A stretch of DNA of 32,922 bases from an uncultured Desulfovibrio sp. (GCA_905235595.1 CAJOMG010000017.1:1-32922); one strand, 5' to 3'. Counted from the first letter of the stretch, positions 1 to 8,031 are shown. Notes: generated by a model not told the origin, from the sequence alone. Program-made: numbers and translations.

Positions 1-225
1 ATGCTGACATCACCCGCCTGCACAAGGAGCATGTTCTCACCCGAAGCGCCGGTGGCGTGCGTCGTGAGCGACAACATGCCGTCACTCTTGGTCGTGACTA
101 CCTGAGAAATTGCCCCGCCCAGGGGGAAATACACACCCGCCGTGCCGCCTGTGGCAAATAGGAAAACGCTGTGGAAGCGGCTAGCATGAGGGCATCTGCC
201 AAAAGCAAAGAGAGACTTTTTTCAT
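1..225 (-). pseudogene. Decayed 5' end of a TAXI-family TRAP solute-binding protein
   Basis: On the minus strand an ATG at 225 with a good AAGGAG site (237-232) opens a reading frame that stops after 14 codons, yet the three frames together spell a familiar protein. MKK is followed, one frame over, by SLSLLLADALMLAASTA, a signal-peptide core. After a second frame change near 160-170 comes FLFATGGTAGVYFPLGG and then ATGASGENMLLVQAGD, the conserved start of TAXI-type TRAP receptors. The first break falls in a run of six A directly after the ATG; seven A would restore the frame. The second break has apparently also removed the residues around the signal-peptidase site. The rest of the gene lies beyond the window. 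Two separate breaks favour a real pseudogene, but base-calling error in the homopolymer cannot be excluded for the first. Confidence 0.7.
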
Positions 226-345
226 TGCGTACTCCTTTGAAGATTGCAGAGACGCGGCGGCAAGCGGGCATCTCTTCGCAAGCATGTCGTGGGGCTCAAA
301 CGGGACAGTTCATTTTTTGAAGCACAGGCGGGGGTAATGCGCAAT

Positions 346-359
346 TATGTAATAACATA
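346..359. promoter_or_regulatory. Small dyad in the AT-rich gap upstream of the TAXI remnant
   Basis: TATGT and ACATA flank a four-base centre in the only AT-rich part of the gap between the LysR stop and the TAXI start. A TATAAT hexamer reading toward the TAXI remnant (minus strand, 370-365) lies 6 bp away on its upstream side, but without a convincing -35. It could be the old promoter and operator of the broken gene. The rest of 226-415 shows nothing else. Confidence 0.25.
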
Positions 360-415
360 TTTAAATTATAAGATTTTTAAGGAAGGTTGCGCTCTCTTGG
401 CGAGAATGGCGCTCC

Positions 416-1324
416 TTAGGCATGCGTGAGCGCTTCGCTGCCGTTCTCTTCCAAAATCAGGGCCATTACCTGTCGTGCCGTGAGGGAAATATAGGTATTT
501 TTCAATGTAACGAGGGCTGGCTGCAGATTGAAATCCAGCCCGGTCACCGTGCGTTCCGGCAAGCGTGCCTTATGCTCTGAAGCGGCTTCTGTCTGTGGCA
601 TGATGGCAACCGCGGCAACCTGCTCCAGGAGCCCGCGCAAGAGGTAGGTTGCTTGGGTAGCGCAGAGCACCCGTGGCTCCAACCCCTTGTTTTGCACGGC
701 TCTGGCAAAAAGATCGTAAATGCCGCCGCCCACCCAGCGACGCGGCAGCAAGAGCGTGTATTCGCAAAGCTTCTCCAGCGAGATATCGCCGGGAGGCGGC
801 GGGGGAAGCAGACGCGAAAATACGGCTACCAGGCGCTGGGCGGGCATGGGGGTAACCGCGAAATCTTCTGAGGAAACAGGCAGGTACAGTAAAGCAAAAT
901 CTATGGCGCGCACTCGTACATCTTCCTGCAGGCGTTCACTGTCCGTAAAAAGGACATGGCAAGTGATGTCTGGGTAATCGCGGGCCACCTTTGTCAGTAC
1001 GCGCTCGAACACGGGTGCGCAACTCGTGGAAAAGCCCGCGCGTACCTCCCCCCGGATTTCCGCTGACGAACGCCTGACACTCAACGGCAGTCCCTCGACC
1101 TGGGCAAGGATGCGGCGTCCTTCCTCATACAGGCGCTTTCCGGCCTCGGTGACAATAAAATTGCGGCCATTGCGGAACACCAGGGCGCAGTCGAGTTCGT
1201 CCTCTATTTCTTTGAGAACGAGGCTCAAGGGCGGCTGGGTCAGGCCCAGACGTCGAGCGGCCTTGTGTATGCCGCCTTCTTCAACCATGGCGCAATAGTA
1301 ATAGAGCCTTTTGAAATCCAGCAT
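416..1324 (-). CDS. LysR-family transcriptional regulator
   Basis: 302 residues, the usual LysR length. Residues 1-60 form the winged helix-turn-helix (AARRLGLTQPPLSLVLKEIE), and the remainder is the two-lobed effector-binding domain that in this family senses a small metabolite of the regulated pathway. It is transcribed divergently from the TRAP transporter genes across a 250-bp gap holding three TGATAT/ATATCA half-sites, so it is probably the activator of dctPQM and the adjoining lyase, with autoregulation likely. The start is the ATG opening MLDFKRLYYYC, which matches the normal LysR N-terminus although its ribosome-binding site is weak. The effector is unknown; a 2-hydroxy acid would fit the neighbours. 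The decayed TAXI gene lies downstream on the same strand. Confidence 0.93.
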   Translation of the reverse strand: MLDFKRLYYYCAMVEEGGIHKAARRLGLTQPPLSLVLKEIEDELDCALVFRNGRNFIVTEAGKRLYEEGRRILAQVEGLPLSVRRSSAEIRGEVRAGFSTSCAPVFERVLTKVARDYPDITCHVLFTDSERLQEDVRVRAIDFALLYLPVSSEDFAVTPMPAQRLVAVFSRLLPPPPPGDISLEKLCEYTLLLPRRWVGGGIYDLFARAVQNKGLEPRVLCATQATYLLRGLLEQVAAVAIMPQTEAASEHKARLPERTVTGLDFNLQPALVTLKNTYISLTARQVMALILEENGSEALTHA

Positions 1325-1392
1325 GGCGCAGGCTACGTGTTTTGAAAGGCACCTAAAGCCTTGAGATGGAAAAAATATCGCACAACCACGAA

Positions 1393-1420
1393 TGATATAA
1401 ATTAAATATCAATCTGATAT
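1393..1420. promoter_or_regulatory. Probable LysR operator: three half-sites
   Basis: TGATAT (1393-1398), ATATCA (1406-1411) and TGATAT (1415-1420) form two overlapping dyads with 7- and 3-bp spacers. The first dyad contains a T-N11-A core, the LysR-family signature. Its centre lies about 69 bp upstream of the start point predicted from the 1436-1464 promoter, the usual position of a LysR recognition site. The assignment to this regulator is inferred from position. Confidence 0.5.
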
Positions 1421-1435
1421 ATTATTTCTCTGAGG

Positions 1436-1464
1436 TTGTCTACAAGAGCAGTTTTTTCTATGGT
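1436..1464 (+). promoter_or_regulatory. Putative sigma70 promoter of the TRAP operon
   Basis: TTGTCT (1436-1441) and TATGGT (1459-1464) are 17 bp apart, each matching consensus at four of six positions. A weak promoter of this kind, just downstream of a LysR-type operator, fits activator-dependent expression. The resulting leader of about 105 nt has only a small GCCGG/CCGGC dyad before the dctP ribosome-binding site. Confidence 0.35.
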
Positions 1465-1575
1465 GATAATACATGTTTCGGTCTTCATGACAAACTTGCC
1501 GGCGCTGCCCGGCGGGATAGTGTGAAGTGTCCGCCATTATGGGCAGCAAGCCAACCTTAACCAAGGGAGTTGTCC

Positions 1576-2565
1576 ATGCGAATCAAAAATTTTTCCAAAA
1601 CCTGCGCTGCAGGTCTCGCCGTTCTTGGCCTTCTGCTCCTCCCCGCTGTCAGCCAGGCCGTGACCACGCTCAAGCTGGGACACACCGGTGCGCCTGACCA
1701 CCACTATCAGATTGCCGCACAGATGTTTGCGGACAACGTGGCCAAACGCACAAACGGTGAGATTGAAATCAAGATATTTCCCTCCGACCAACTGGGAAAG
1801 CAAAAACAGCTCGTTTCGCAGGCACAGCTTGGGCAGACCGACATGGTGCTGACCTCCGACGCCGTGATTTCTTCCTTCGTGCCGGTTTTCGGTGTGCTCA
1901 ATCTGCCCTTTATCTTCAAGGACATCAACCACGTCAGCAAGGCCATGGACGGTGAAGTGGGTGCCATGCTGACCAAGGAAGCTGCCAAGAAGGGTCTGGT
2001 CGTGCTCGGCTACTGGGAAAACGGTTTCCGTCACATCACCAACAACAAGCGCCCCATCTATAAGCCTGACGATCTGAAGGGTATCAAGCTGCGCACGCCC
2101 GAATCCAAGCTTGTCATGGATTCATTCAAGGCCCTTGGGGCATCCCCCACGCCCATGAGCTTTGGCGACATCTATTCCGCCCTGCAGCTGGGCACCGTGG
2201 ACGGCCAGGAGAATCCCATTGCGCACCTGGTCGCCCAAAAGTGGTACGAAGTGCAGAAGTACCTTTCGCTCACCGGTCATCAGCACTATGTTGAACCCCT
2301 GCTGATGAGCAAAATCCGCTTTGAAAAGCTGACTCCCGAGCAGCAGAAGATTCTGCTTGAGGAAGCGCAGAAAATTGCCGTGGAAATCCGCAAGCTCGCC
2401 ACCAAGGACGAGGAAGGCAAGCTGGCTGAAGTAAAGAAGCATATGCAGGTCAACGACGTGCCCAACAAGCAGCCTTTCATGGACGCGGTGAAGCCCGTTT
2501 ACGAACAGTCTCGCAAGCAATTTGGTTCTGAAATCTTTGACAAGATTGCAGCCGCCGCCAAGTAG
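1576..2565 (+). CDS. dctP: TRAP transporter periplasmic substrate-binding protein (DctP family)
   Basis: 329 residues. Residues 1-28 are a Sec signal peptide ending in AVSQA, and the mature part is a DctP-type (SBP_bac_7) binding protein. Its IKLRTPES segment carries the conserved arginine (about R173) that in this family binds the carboxylate of the ligand, followed by the family motif ALQLGTVDGQENP. It captures an organic acid in the periplasm and hands it to the DctQM membrane pair encoded next. The ATG at 1576 is chosen because AGGGAG lies 6 bp upstream; a TTG two codons earlier in frame is less likely. A strong hairpin follows the stop, so dctP is probably made in excess over dctQM, as is common for binding proteins. 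The ligand cannot be read from the sequence. Confidence 0.95.
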   Translation: MRIKNFSKTCAAGLAVLGLLLLPAVSQAVTTLKLGHTGAPDHHYQIAAQMFADNVAKRTNGEIEIKIFPSDQLGKQKQLVSQAQLGQTDMVLTSDAVISSFVPVFGVLNLPFIFKDINHVSKAMDGEVGAMLTKEAAKKGLVVLGYWENGFRHITNNKRPIYKPDDLKGIKLRTPESKLVMDSFKALGASPTPMSFGDIYSALQLGTVDGQENPIAHLVAQKWYEVQKYLSLTGHQHYVEPLLMSKIRFEKLTPEQQKILLEEAQKIAVEIRKLATKDEEGKLAEVKKHMQVNDVPNKQPFMDAVKPVYEQSRKQFGSEIFDKIAAAAK

Positions 2566-2581
2566 ATAAGGATATGTGAAC

Positions 2582-2609
2582 GGGGCCCCGCAGTCCGTTG
2601 CGGGGCCCC
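2582..2609 (+). promoter_or_regulatory. GC-rich intercistronic hairpin between dctP and dctQ
   Basis: GGGGCCCCGCA (2582-2592) and TGCGGGGCCCC (2599-2609) pair perfectly over 11 bp around a 6-nt loop. No T-run follows, so it is not a standard terminator. It more likely protects the dctP message from 3' decay or partly attenuates read-through into dctQM. It also argues against the in-frame GTG at 2576 as dctQ start, since the hairpin would then be coding. Confidence 0.7.
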
Positions 2610-2626
2610 TCGGGCCTGGGGGGCAT

Positions 2627-3151
2627 ATGGGACTGCTGAAAAAATTCAACACCATCGTCAATAAAATTTTGTGTGTGGCCATGTCTGTCAGTTTCGTGTG
2701 CATGGTCATCCTGATTTTCCTTCAGGTCGTTTGCCGGTACGCGGTCAACGACGCGCTTTCCTGGTCTGAAGAGCTGGCCAGCTATTTCTTCCACTGGGCC
2801 ACATTTCTTGGGGCAAGCGTGGCTTTTTACGAGTCCACGCATATCTCCGTGGGCTATTTTGTCAACAAGGTGCCATCGTTGCGTCTGCGCGCCTTTATCC
2901 TTTCCGTGGCTGACGTTTGCTGCCTCACCTTTCTCGGCATGTACATCGTTGAGGGATGGGCCGTCACCTCCATGGTATTCTCCTTCGGCGAAACTGCATC
3001 ATCCATGACCTGGCTGCCAATGGGCTTCATCCATCTGGCATTCCCCTTCGCCAGCGTTTGCATGGTGCTGAATGTCCTTGCCTATCTCCTTGACCATCTG
3101 CGCATGCTCGTGACCGGTGCGGAAACGCCGGTGACAACGAACGCCGCTTAA
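2627..3151 (+). CDS. dctQ: TRAP transporter small membrane subunit (DctQ family)
   Basis: 174 residues with four predicted membrane segments, around residues 15-35, 48-68, 85-110 and 125-150, which is the DctQ architecture. The motif LQVVCRYAVNDALSWSEELA matches the conserved first loop of the family. The protein pairs with DctM to make the sodium-coupled permease core. The ATG at 2627 is preferred: an upstream in-frame GTG at 2576 would force translation through the dctP-dctQ hairpin and add a glycine/proline-rich stretch unlike the family. The ribosome-binding site is only a G-run, so translation may depend on dctP. dctM starts 16 bp after the stop. Well supported as a family call. Confidence 0.93.
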   Translation: MGLLKKFNTIVNKILCVAMSVSFVCMVILIFLQVVCRYAVNDALSWSEELASYFFHWATFLGASVAFYESTHISVGYFVNKVPSLRLRAFILSVADVCCLTFLGMYIVEGWAVTSMVFSFGETASSMTWLPMGFIHLAFPFASVCMVLNVLAYLLDHLRMLVTGAETPVTTNAA

Positions 3152-3167
3152 GCCCCTGGAGAAAACC

Positions 3168-4439
3168 ATGCTGGCAACCGTCCTCTTTGTTTCCTTTTTT
3201 GTGCTGCTCATCATCAATGTGCCCATTTCCATCAGTCTGGGTCTTTCGTCGATGATTGCCATCCTGTTCTGCACGCAGGATCCGGTGGGCGTCTTGATCC
3301 AAAATTCTTACGCCAACGGCTTTACACTGATGGCCATCCCCTTTTTCATCCTTGCCGGCAACATTATGGCAAGGGGCGGGGTTTCGCAGCGGCTGGTCAA
3401 CCTGGCCAACTGCGGTTTCGGGCGCTATCTCGGTGGCCTTGCCCATGTTGCCACAGCGGCCTGCACCTTTTTTGGGGCAATTTCCGGCTCAGCCCCGGCC
3501 ACAACAGCTGCCATCGGCGGCGTTATGGTTGGCCCCATGACCGAAAAGGGCTATTCGAGGGCCTTCGCGGGCGCGTGCGTGGCGGCCTCCGGCATGATCG
3601 GCCTGCTCATCCCCCCGAGCATCATCATGATCCTCTACGGAGTGCTCACAGGAGCATCGGTGGCCAAGCTTTTTATCGGCGGTGTCATTCCCGGCCTGCT
3701 TACGAGCGCCGTTTTCATGCTTTGCAACTACATGTTGGCCAAAAAATTCAACTGCCCGCGCGGTGACAGGCCAAGGCCCGGCGAAACCTGGAAATGCAGT
3801 AAAGAAGCTTTCTGGGCCTTGCTTATGCCCCTGATCATTCTTGGCGGCATTTACGGGGGTATTTTTACGCCCACCGAAAGTGCCGTGGTAGCAGTTGTCT
3901 ATGGCATCTTTGTGGGCTTTTGCATCCATCGTTCGCTGACACTCAAAAGCCTGTACGACGTTTTTCAGACAACGGCCAAGAGCTCGGCCATCATCCTTTT
4001 CCTCGTGGCCACGGCGCACTGTTTCAGCTTTGTCCTCGCCAGTGGAGAAATACCCCAGGCACTCGCTATCGCCATGCGCTCCCTGTCGCAAAACCCGACA
4101 GTCGTACTCTTCCTGATCTGTATCGCCCTGCTGATTGTCGGCACATTTTTGGACAATGCCGTGGCAGTGGTTCTGATGACCCCCATTTTCTTCCCCGTAG
4201 TCCAGAGCCTTGGTATTGACCCAGTGTTTTTCGGGGTATTGACCGTGTTCACCTTGGCCATCGGCCAGATAACACCGCCCGTTGGCCTTTGTCTCTTTGT
4301 CGCGTGCAATCTTGCGGAGCTGAAACTTGAGCAGATCGTCACCTACTGTCTGCCCTACATTTTAGCCACCCTCGTTCTAATGTGCCTGTTCATCTTTTTC
4401 CCGCAGATTATCCTGGTGCTGCCTGAGATGATGGACTGA
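3168..4439 (+). CDS. dctM: TRAP transporter large membrane subunit (DctM family)
   Basis: 423 residues, almost wholly hydrophobic, with about 12 membrane segments. Family signatures include IPFFILAGNIMARGG, FFGAISGSAPATTAAIG and MIGLLIPPSIIMILYG. The last lies in one of the re-entrant regions that bind sodium and substrate in this family. It is the ion-coupled translocator that receives ligand from DctP. It begins 16 bp after dctQ behind GGAG and is full length, with a C-terminal hydrophobic segment ending LPEMMD. The downstream lyase gene follows after 54 bp and is probably in the same transcript, suggesting that the imported acid is its substrate or leads to it. Confidence 0.95.
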   Translation: MLATVLFVSFFVLLIINVPISISLGLSSMIAILFCTQDPVGVLIQNSYANGFTLMAIPFFILAGNIMARGGVSQRLVNLANCGFGRYLGGLAHVATAACTFFGAISGSAPATTAAIGGVMVGPMTEKGYSRAFAGACVAASGMIGLLIPPSIIMILYGVLTGASVAKLFIGGVIPGLLTSAVFMLCNYMLAKKFNCPRGDRPRPGETWKCSKEAFWALLMPLIILGGIYGGIFTPTESAVVAVVYGIFVGFCIHRSLTLKSLYDVFQTTAKSSAIILFLVATAHCFSFVLASGEIPQALAIAMRSLSQNPTVVLFLICIALLIVGTFLDNAVAVVLMTPIFFPVVQSLGIDPVFFGVLTVFTLAIGQITPPVGLCLFVACNLAELKLEQIVTYCLPYILATLVLMCLFIFFPQIILVLPEMMD

Positions 4440-4493
4440 CGTGGAAGACGGCCTTCCATTTCTGCCACTCTGTAACCTTTTAAGGAGACTGTC

Positions 4494-5363
4494 ATGAAAA
4501 AAACCGCACTGCTAAAAAAACTGCTGAAAGATCCTGAAATCCTGCTCGCTCCCGGAGCCTTTGACGTCTTTTCGGCAAAAATCATAGCCCACAGCGGCTT
4601 CAAGGCCGTTTACATGACAGGCTACGGCACGTCAGCAAGCGTTCTAGGCAAGCCGGACGTAGGCCTGCTGACCATGACCGAAATGGTTGACAGGGCACGC
4701 AACATCGCCGAGGCCGTAGATGTGCCCGTGCTGGCCGACGGCGACACCGGCTACGGAAACCCGCTGAACGTCATCCGTACCGTGCGCGAATATGAAAAAG
4801 CCGGCGTTTGCGCCATCCAGCTGGAGGATCAGGTTTTCCCAAAACGCTGCGGGCATATGCTTGGGCGTAAGGTCATCCCCATGGAAGAAATGGTTTCCAA
4901 AATCAAGGCCGCCGTTGACACCCGCGTGGATGACGATTTTGTGATTATCGCCCGCACGGACGCCCGCACCAATCACGGACTTGAGGAAGCGCTGCGACGC
5001 GGCCGCGCCTACGCCGATGCCGGCGCTGACCTGATTTTCATCGAATCGCCGGAATCTGTTGACGAGATGAAAAAGATCAACGAGGCGTTTCCGGATGTGC
5101 CAACCCTTGCCAATATGCTGGAAGGTGGGCGCACCCCCATGCCGACGGCCAAAGAGCTTGAGGCCATGGGATACGGCATTGCCATCTACTGCACCGGACC
5201 GTTGTACGCAGCGGCAGCAGCCGTGAAAAAATACATGGAGACCCTCCGCACAAACGGTGACACCAAGGCTATCTGGAACGACCTCATCGCCTTTGCCGAT
5301 TTCAACAAATTCATTGGCCTGGATGAGTATAACGAAACCGGAAAGAAGTACGACGTGAAGTAA
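4494..5363 (+). CDS. Isocitrate lyase/PEP mutase superfamily C-C lyase
   Basis: 289 residues forming one TIM-barrel domain. The catalytic loop KRCGH (117-121) contains the cysteine that acts as general acid in true lyases (isocitrate, 2-methylisocitrate and 2,3-dimethylmalate lyases), and ADGDTGYG (81-88) with LED (110-112) supplies the Mg2+ ligands. Presence of KRCGH excludes a PEP mutase. The length is that of methylisocitrate or dimethylmalate lyase rather than the longer isocitrate lyase. Such enzymes split a 2-hydroxy di- or tricarboxylate by retro-aldol chemistry, typically releasing pyruvate or glyoxylate. No methylcitrate synthase or dehydratase gene is nearby, so the 2-methylcitrate cycle is not supported here. 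A strong AAGGAG precedes the ATG, and it is probably co-transcribed with dctPQM. The exact substrate is unknown. Confidence 0.88.
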   Translation: MKKTALLKKLLKDPEILLAPGAFDVFSAKIIAHSGFKAVYMTGYGTSASVLGKPDVGLLTMTEMVDRARNIAEAVDVPVLADGDTGYGNPLNVIRTVREYEKAGVCAIQLEDQVFPKRCGHMLGRKVIPMEEMVSKIKAAVDTRVDDDFVIIARTDARTNHGLEEALRRGRAYADAGADLIFIESPESVDEMKKINEAFPDVPTLANMLEGGRTPMPTAKELEAMGYGIAIYCTGPLYAAAAAVKKYMETLRTNGDTKAIWNDLIAFADFNKFIGLDEYNETGKKYDVK

Positions 5364-5389
5364 CCGCAGCTTTGTGCGAAGGTCTAGGC

Positions 5390-5408
5390 GCCCCGGCATT
5401 GCCGGGGC
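5390..5408. terminator. Hairpin between convergent lyase and racemase genes
   Basis: GCCCCGGC and GCCGGGGC form an 8-bp stem with a 3-nt ATT loop, 27 bp after the lyase stop and 36 bp beyond the end of the convergent larA-like gene. ACTTTGTG follows on the plus strand, a poor T-tract. It probably serves as terminator for the plus strand and perhaps both strands. Confidence 0.6.
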
Positions 5409-5443
5409 ACTTTGTGTACGGCGGGAATTCCAGAAAGGCGTGA

Positions 5444-6715
5444 TTACGCAGCAGGCACGGGCAGGGTTAGACACCCGTCGGGAAGTACGGCGACGCGGGC
5501 ATCCGGCCCATACTTTGCAAAGACTTCGCCCAACGCCTTTTCCAGGCTGTCTGCCTTGCGGACAAAGAGCATCGAGGTCTCATCGGCGGTCAGGTCGGAA
5601 ACAAGGGTCACATTTTTTTCTGCGGCAACTTTCGCTATGGCGTAGGCTTTGTGCCCGCCCAGCTCAAATTCGCTGCGGATGTTGCGCATAACCTCTTGCG
5701 GCGTAAGCCGCTTCCGCAGCCATTTTTCAAAGACAGCTTCCCCGAAGCCCCCCGAGCACGCTGCCACCCAGATAATTGCCCCGCCAGGACGGGTGATGCG
5801 ATCCGCATGGTCGAGCGCCTTTTGCGCCTGGTACACATTCACATCCCGTGGATAGCCGCATGCCGAGGCAATGGCAATGTCCACAGGCTTTTCAAACGGC
5901 ACTTCATAAAGGGAGGCGGAAAAGTCCACAGCCTCGTACCAGGCACGCTCCAAGTCGCCAGCGACCACCTTTGCCACTTCTTTGCGAGCGTTTGTTACCG
6001 TGTTCAGAATAAAATCCACGCCCACCTTCCGGGCCACCTCAATCATCTCCAAGCTTATGGGATTCTCGCGTATGGGCGGCAGTGCGTCAAGCAGCTCTAC
6101 CATGCGCGCATGGTTCTTCGCCACGGTGCGATAGCCCGCAAGACCGGGAAGAATGGATTTTCTTCCGCCGGAAAAGCCGGCAAAATAGTGTGGCATGACC
6201 ACACCGATGGTGATCAGGAAATCCGTTTCTAGGGCGAACCGGTTTATCGTGCATTCATAGCCCGAAGATGTCGTGCCCAACGAAATCAGCCCGGCCTCAT
6301 CCGTGCTGATATGGTTTACAAAGCGGAAGCGCTTTGTCATTGCTGCGCCGTAGATACGCTCGTTGAGCTCTGCGGACTGCGCGGGATGAATGCCCGTGGC
6401 TATGACAAAAACGAGTTGATCGTCCATGATGCCGGCCTGGTTGAACACCTCCAGCAGCGGCGGAAAAAGGGCGTCATAGGGCGTGGGCCGTGTTTCGTCG
6501 TTGACCACAACGGTGATGCGGCGTGGCTTGCGGGAGCGCAACATATCAAGCAGCGAAGGCGTTCCCGTTGGGGCGGCGAGGGCCTCGGCCACAGCCCGCC
6601 GGGGATCGCTCAGACCCGGTACATCCTTTGGCCGAAGCACAAGCGGGTTTACAGCGTCGGGGAGAGAAAATTTCAGAAAGTCCCTGCCATAGGCGAGTTC
6701 AAACGCATTCCCCAT
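5444..6715 (-). CDS. larA: Nickel-pincer racemase/epimerase, LarA family
   Basis: 423 residues. All active-site residues known from lactate racemase are present: NDETRP (R76), ATGIH (H110), MPHYFAGFSGGRKS (H176, and K186 that binds the nickel-pincer cofactor), and KNH (H202). The family inverts the hydroxyl carbon of 2-hydroxy acids by hydride transfer; members act on lactate, malate, 2-hydroxyglutarate and others, so a lactate-specific label is not justified here. Cofactor-making genes larB, larC and larE are not in this window. Start: of three in-frame ATGs (6727, 6721, 6715) the last is chosen because GGAG lies 6 bp before it; 6727 would add four residues. It is convergent with the lyase gene and divergent from the AEC carrier, suggesting it supplies the lyase or dehydrogenase with the correct enantiomer. 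Confidence 0.88.
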   Translation of the reverse strand: MGNAFELAYGRDFLKFSLPDAVNPLVLRPKDVPGLSDPRRAVAEALAAPTGTPSLLDMLRSRKPRRITVVVNDETRPTPYDALFPPLLEVFNQAGIMDDQLVFVIATGIHPAQSAELNERIYGAAMTKRFRFVNHISTDEAGLISLGTTSSGYECTINRFALETDFLITIGVVMPHYFAGFSGGRKSILPGLAGYRTVAKNHARMVELLDALPPIRENPISLEMIEVARKVGVDFILNTVTNARKEVAKVVAGDLERAWYEAVDFSASLYEVPFEKPVDIAIASACGYPRDVNVYQAQKALDHADRITRPGGAIIWVAACSGGFGEAVFEKWLRKRLTPQEVMRNIRSEFELGGHKAYAIAKVAAEKNVTLVSDLTADETSMLFVRKADSLEKALGEVFAKYGPDARVAVLPDGCLTLPVPAA

Positions 6716-6813
6716 GTCCATCTCCATGCAGTGTGTCTGTTACGGCCCATTCTGGATGGCATGCCGGCGTCACGTTTCCACAAGGCACCGCTATTGCCCA
6801 TCGTATTTTCGTA

Positions 6814-6833
6814 CCAATTCCTGGAATAATTGG
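6814..6833. promoter_or_regulatory. Nested dyad between larA-like and AEC carrier genes
   Basis: CCAATT (6814-6819) and AATTGG (6828-6833) surround an inner ATTCC-T-GGAAT palindrome (6817-6827). It lies 99 bp upstream of the larA start and 164 bp upstream of the carrier start. The position and symmetry suit an operator shared by the two divergent genes. No matching copy was noticed near dctP. Apart from this, 6716-6997 shows no recognisable element and no gene. Confidence 0.35.
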
Positions 6834-6997
6834 CAAGTGTGGGCAAAATTCCCTGTCGTTTTTCCTGCAACGCCGTTCACCTGCTGGCAAAGTTCGCGCT
6901 AGATTACACCAGGTTGCCAACCACAGGCGCAACAGCTAAACTCAACAATTATCATTCGCTGCACGCGGAAGTTTTCCTCCCTAGGGAGCGCCGGACA

Positions 6998-7945
6998 ATG
7001 GTATTCTTCAGTTCGCTGCAAAATCTCGCAAGCCTGACATTACTCTGCTGTATCGGCTATCTTGTTGCCTGGAAGGACTGGGTGGGGCACGAAACGGAAA
7101 TCTTCATTCCCAAGTTGATTACCGTTGTCGCCATTCCACTCTTTCTCATGGAAAATGTTGTCACGCATTTTCAGCGCGGCGACCTTTTGCAGCTTTTCCT
7201 TGGTTCAATGGTACCCTTTGTCAGCATTGTGGCTTCATTCGTTCTTTTTCTTGCTATTGCCAGGCTGCTCCGCATCGACGTCAGGCACAAAAAGCTTTTC
7301 GCTGTGGCGTCCAGCGCATCCAACGTCATCCTGGTAGGCATTCCCGTCACGACGGCCCTGTTTGGTCAAGCTGCCATTGCCCATCTCTTGCTGTACTTTG
7401 TGGGGAATTCGATCTTTTTCTGGACTATTGGCAACTATTGCATTGCCAGTGAGGGGGGAAACCGTTCCCAGCGTATTTCCCTTTCGGAAACGCTGCGCCG
7501 TATTTTCTCGCCCCCACTGTGCGGGCTTCTGGCCGGAATTGTCATAGTGCTTTTGAATATTCCCCTGCCAGGCGCCATTGCCGACACTTGCCGGTACCTT
7601 GGTCACCTTGCTACCCCCCTTGCCATGATTTATGTAGGTATCGTTATACGGCGCATGGATTGGAGCAAAAAATATTTCAACAAAGACATTCTGTTTGCCC
7701 TTGTGCTCAGGCTTGCTGTGTGCCCCTTGATCATGTTCGCGCTGTTCACCTTTGTGCCGCTGCCGACTTTGCAAAAGCAGGTTTACGTCATTATGGCAGG
7801 TTTGCCGACCATGACAAATGTCGCTCTTCTGAGCGCCTACTATGGCGCTGACAAGGAGTTTGGGAGCGCGTTTGTCGCTTTTTCCACCATAGCCGCAATG
7901 TTCACAATTCCCGTATGGATGACGCTGAATGCGCATATCTTTTAA
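6998..7945 (+). CDS. AEC-family (auxin efflux carrier-like) organic-acid transporter
   Basis: 315 residues with about ten membrane segments, in the two five-helix halves typical of the AEC/BASS-like fold. Family landmarks are the early IGYLVAW helix, the central SNVILVGIPVTTALFG broken helix and the C-terminal GLPTMTNVALLSAYYG broken helix. Bacterial members such as MdcF and MleP carry malonate, malate or related acids. The ATG at 6998 is chosen because AGGGAG lies 9 bp upstream; an in-frame ATG at 6830 would add 56 polar residues absent from the family. The dehydrogenase gene follows after 86 bp and is probably co-expressed. With a TRAP importer nearby, it may export a product or import the other enantiomer; the direction is not visible. 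Confidence 0.85.
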   Translation: MVFFSSLQNLASLTLLCCIGYLVAWKDWVGHETEIFIPKLITVVAIPLFLMENVVTHFQRGDLLQLFLGSMVPFVSIVASFVLFLAIARLLRIDVRHKKLFAVASSASNVILVGIPVTTALFGQAAIAHLLLYFVGNSIFFWTIGNYCIASEGGNRSQRISLSETLRRIFSPPLCGLLAGIVIVLLNIPLPGAIADTCRYLGHLATPLAMIYVGIVIRRMDWSKKYFNKDILFALVLRLAVCPLIMFALFTFVPLPTLQKQVYVIMAGLPTMTNVALLSAYYGADKEFGSAFVAFSTIAAMFTIPVWMTLNAHIF

Positions 7946-8031
7946 CAGCGGAGTACTCTGGGCCCTTACCAAAAACGCAAACCGTGCGTCGGACTGCGGA
8001 CCGACGCGCGCGCACCCGCAGGAGGCGTAGT

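Noticed and set aside
4494-5363. Lyase as part of a 2-methylcitrate cycle
   Set aside because: No citrate synthase, methylcitrate dehydratase or PrpR-like gene is in the neighbourhood; the family fold alone does not justify the name prpB.
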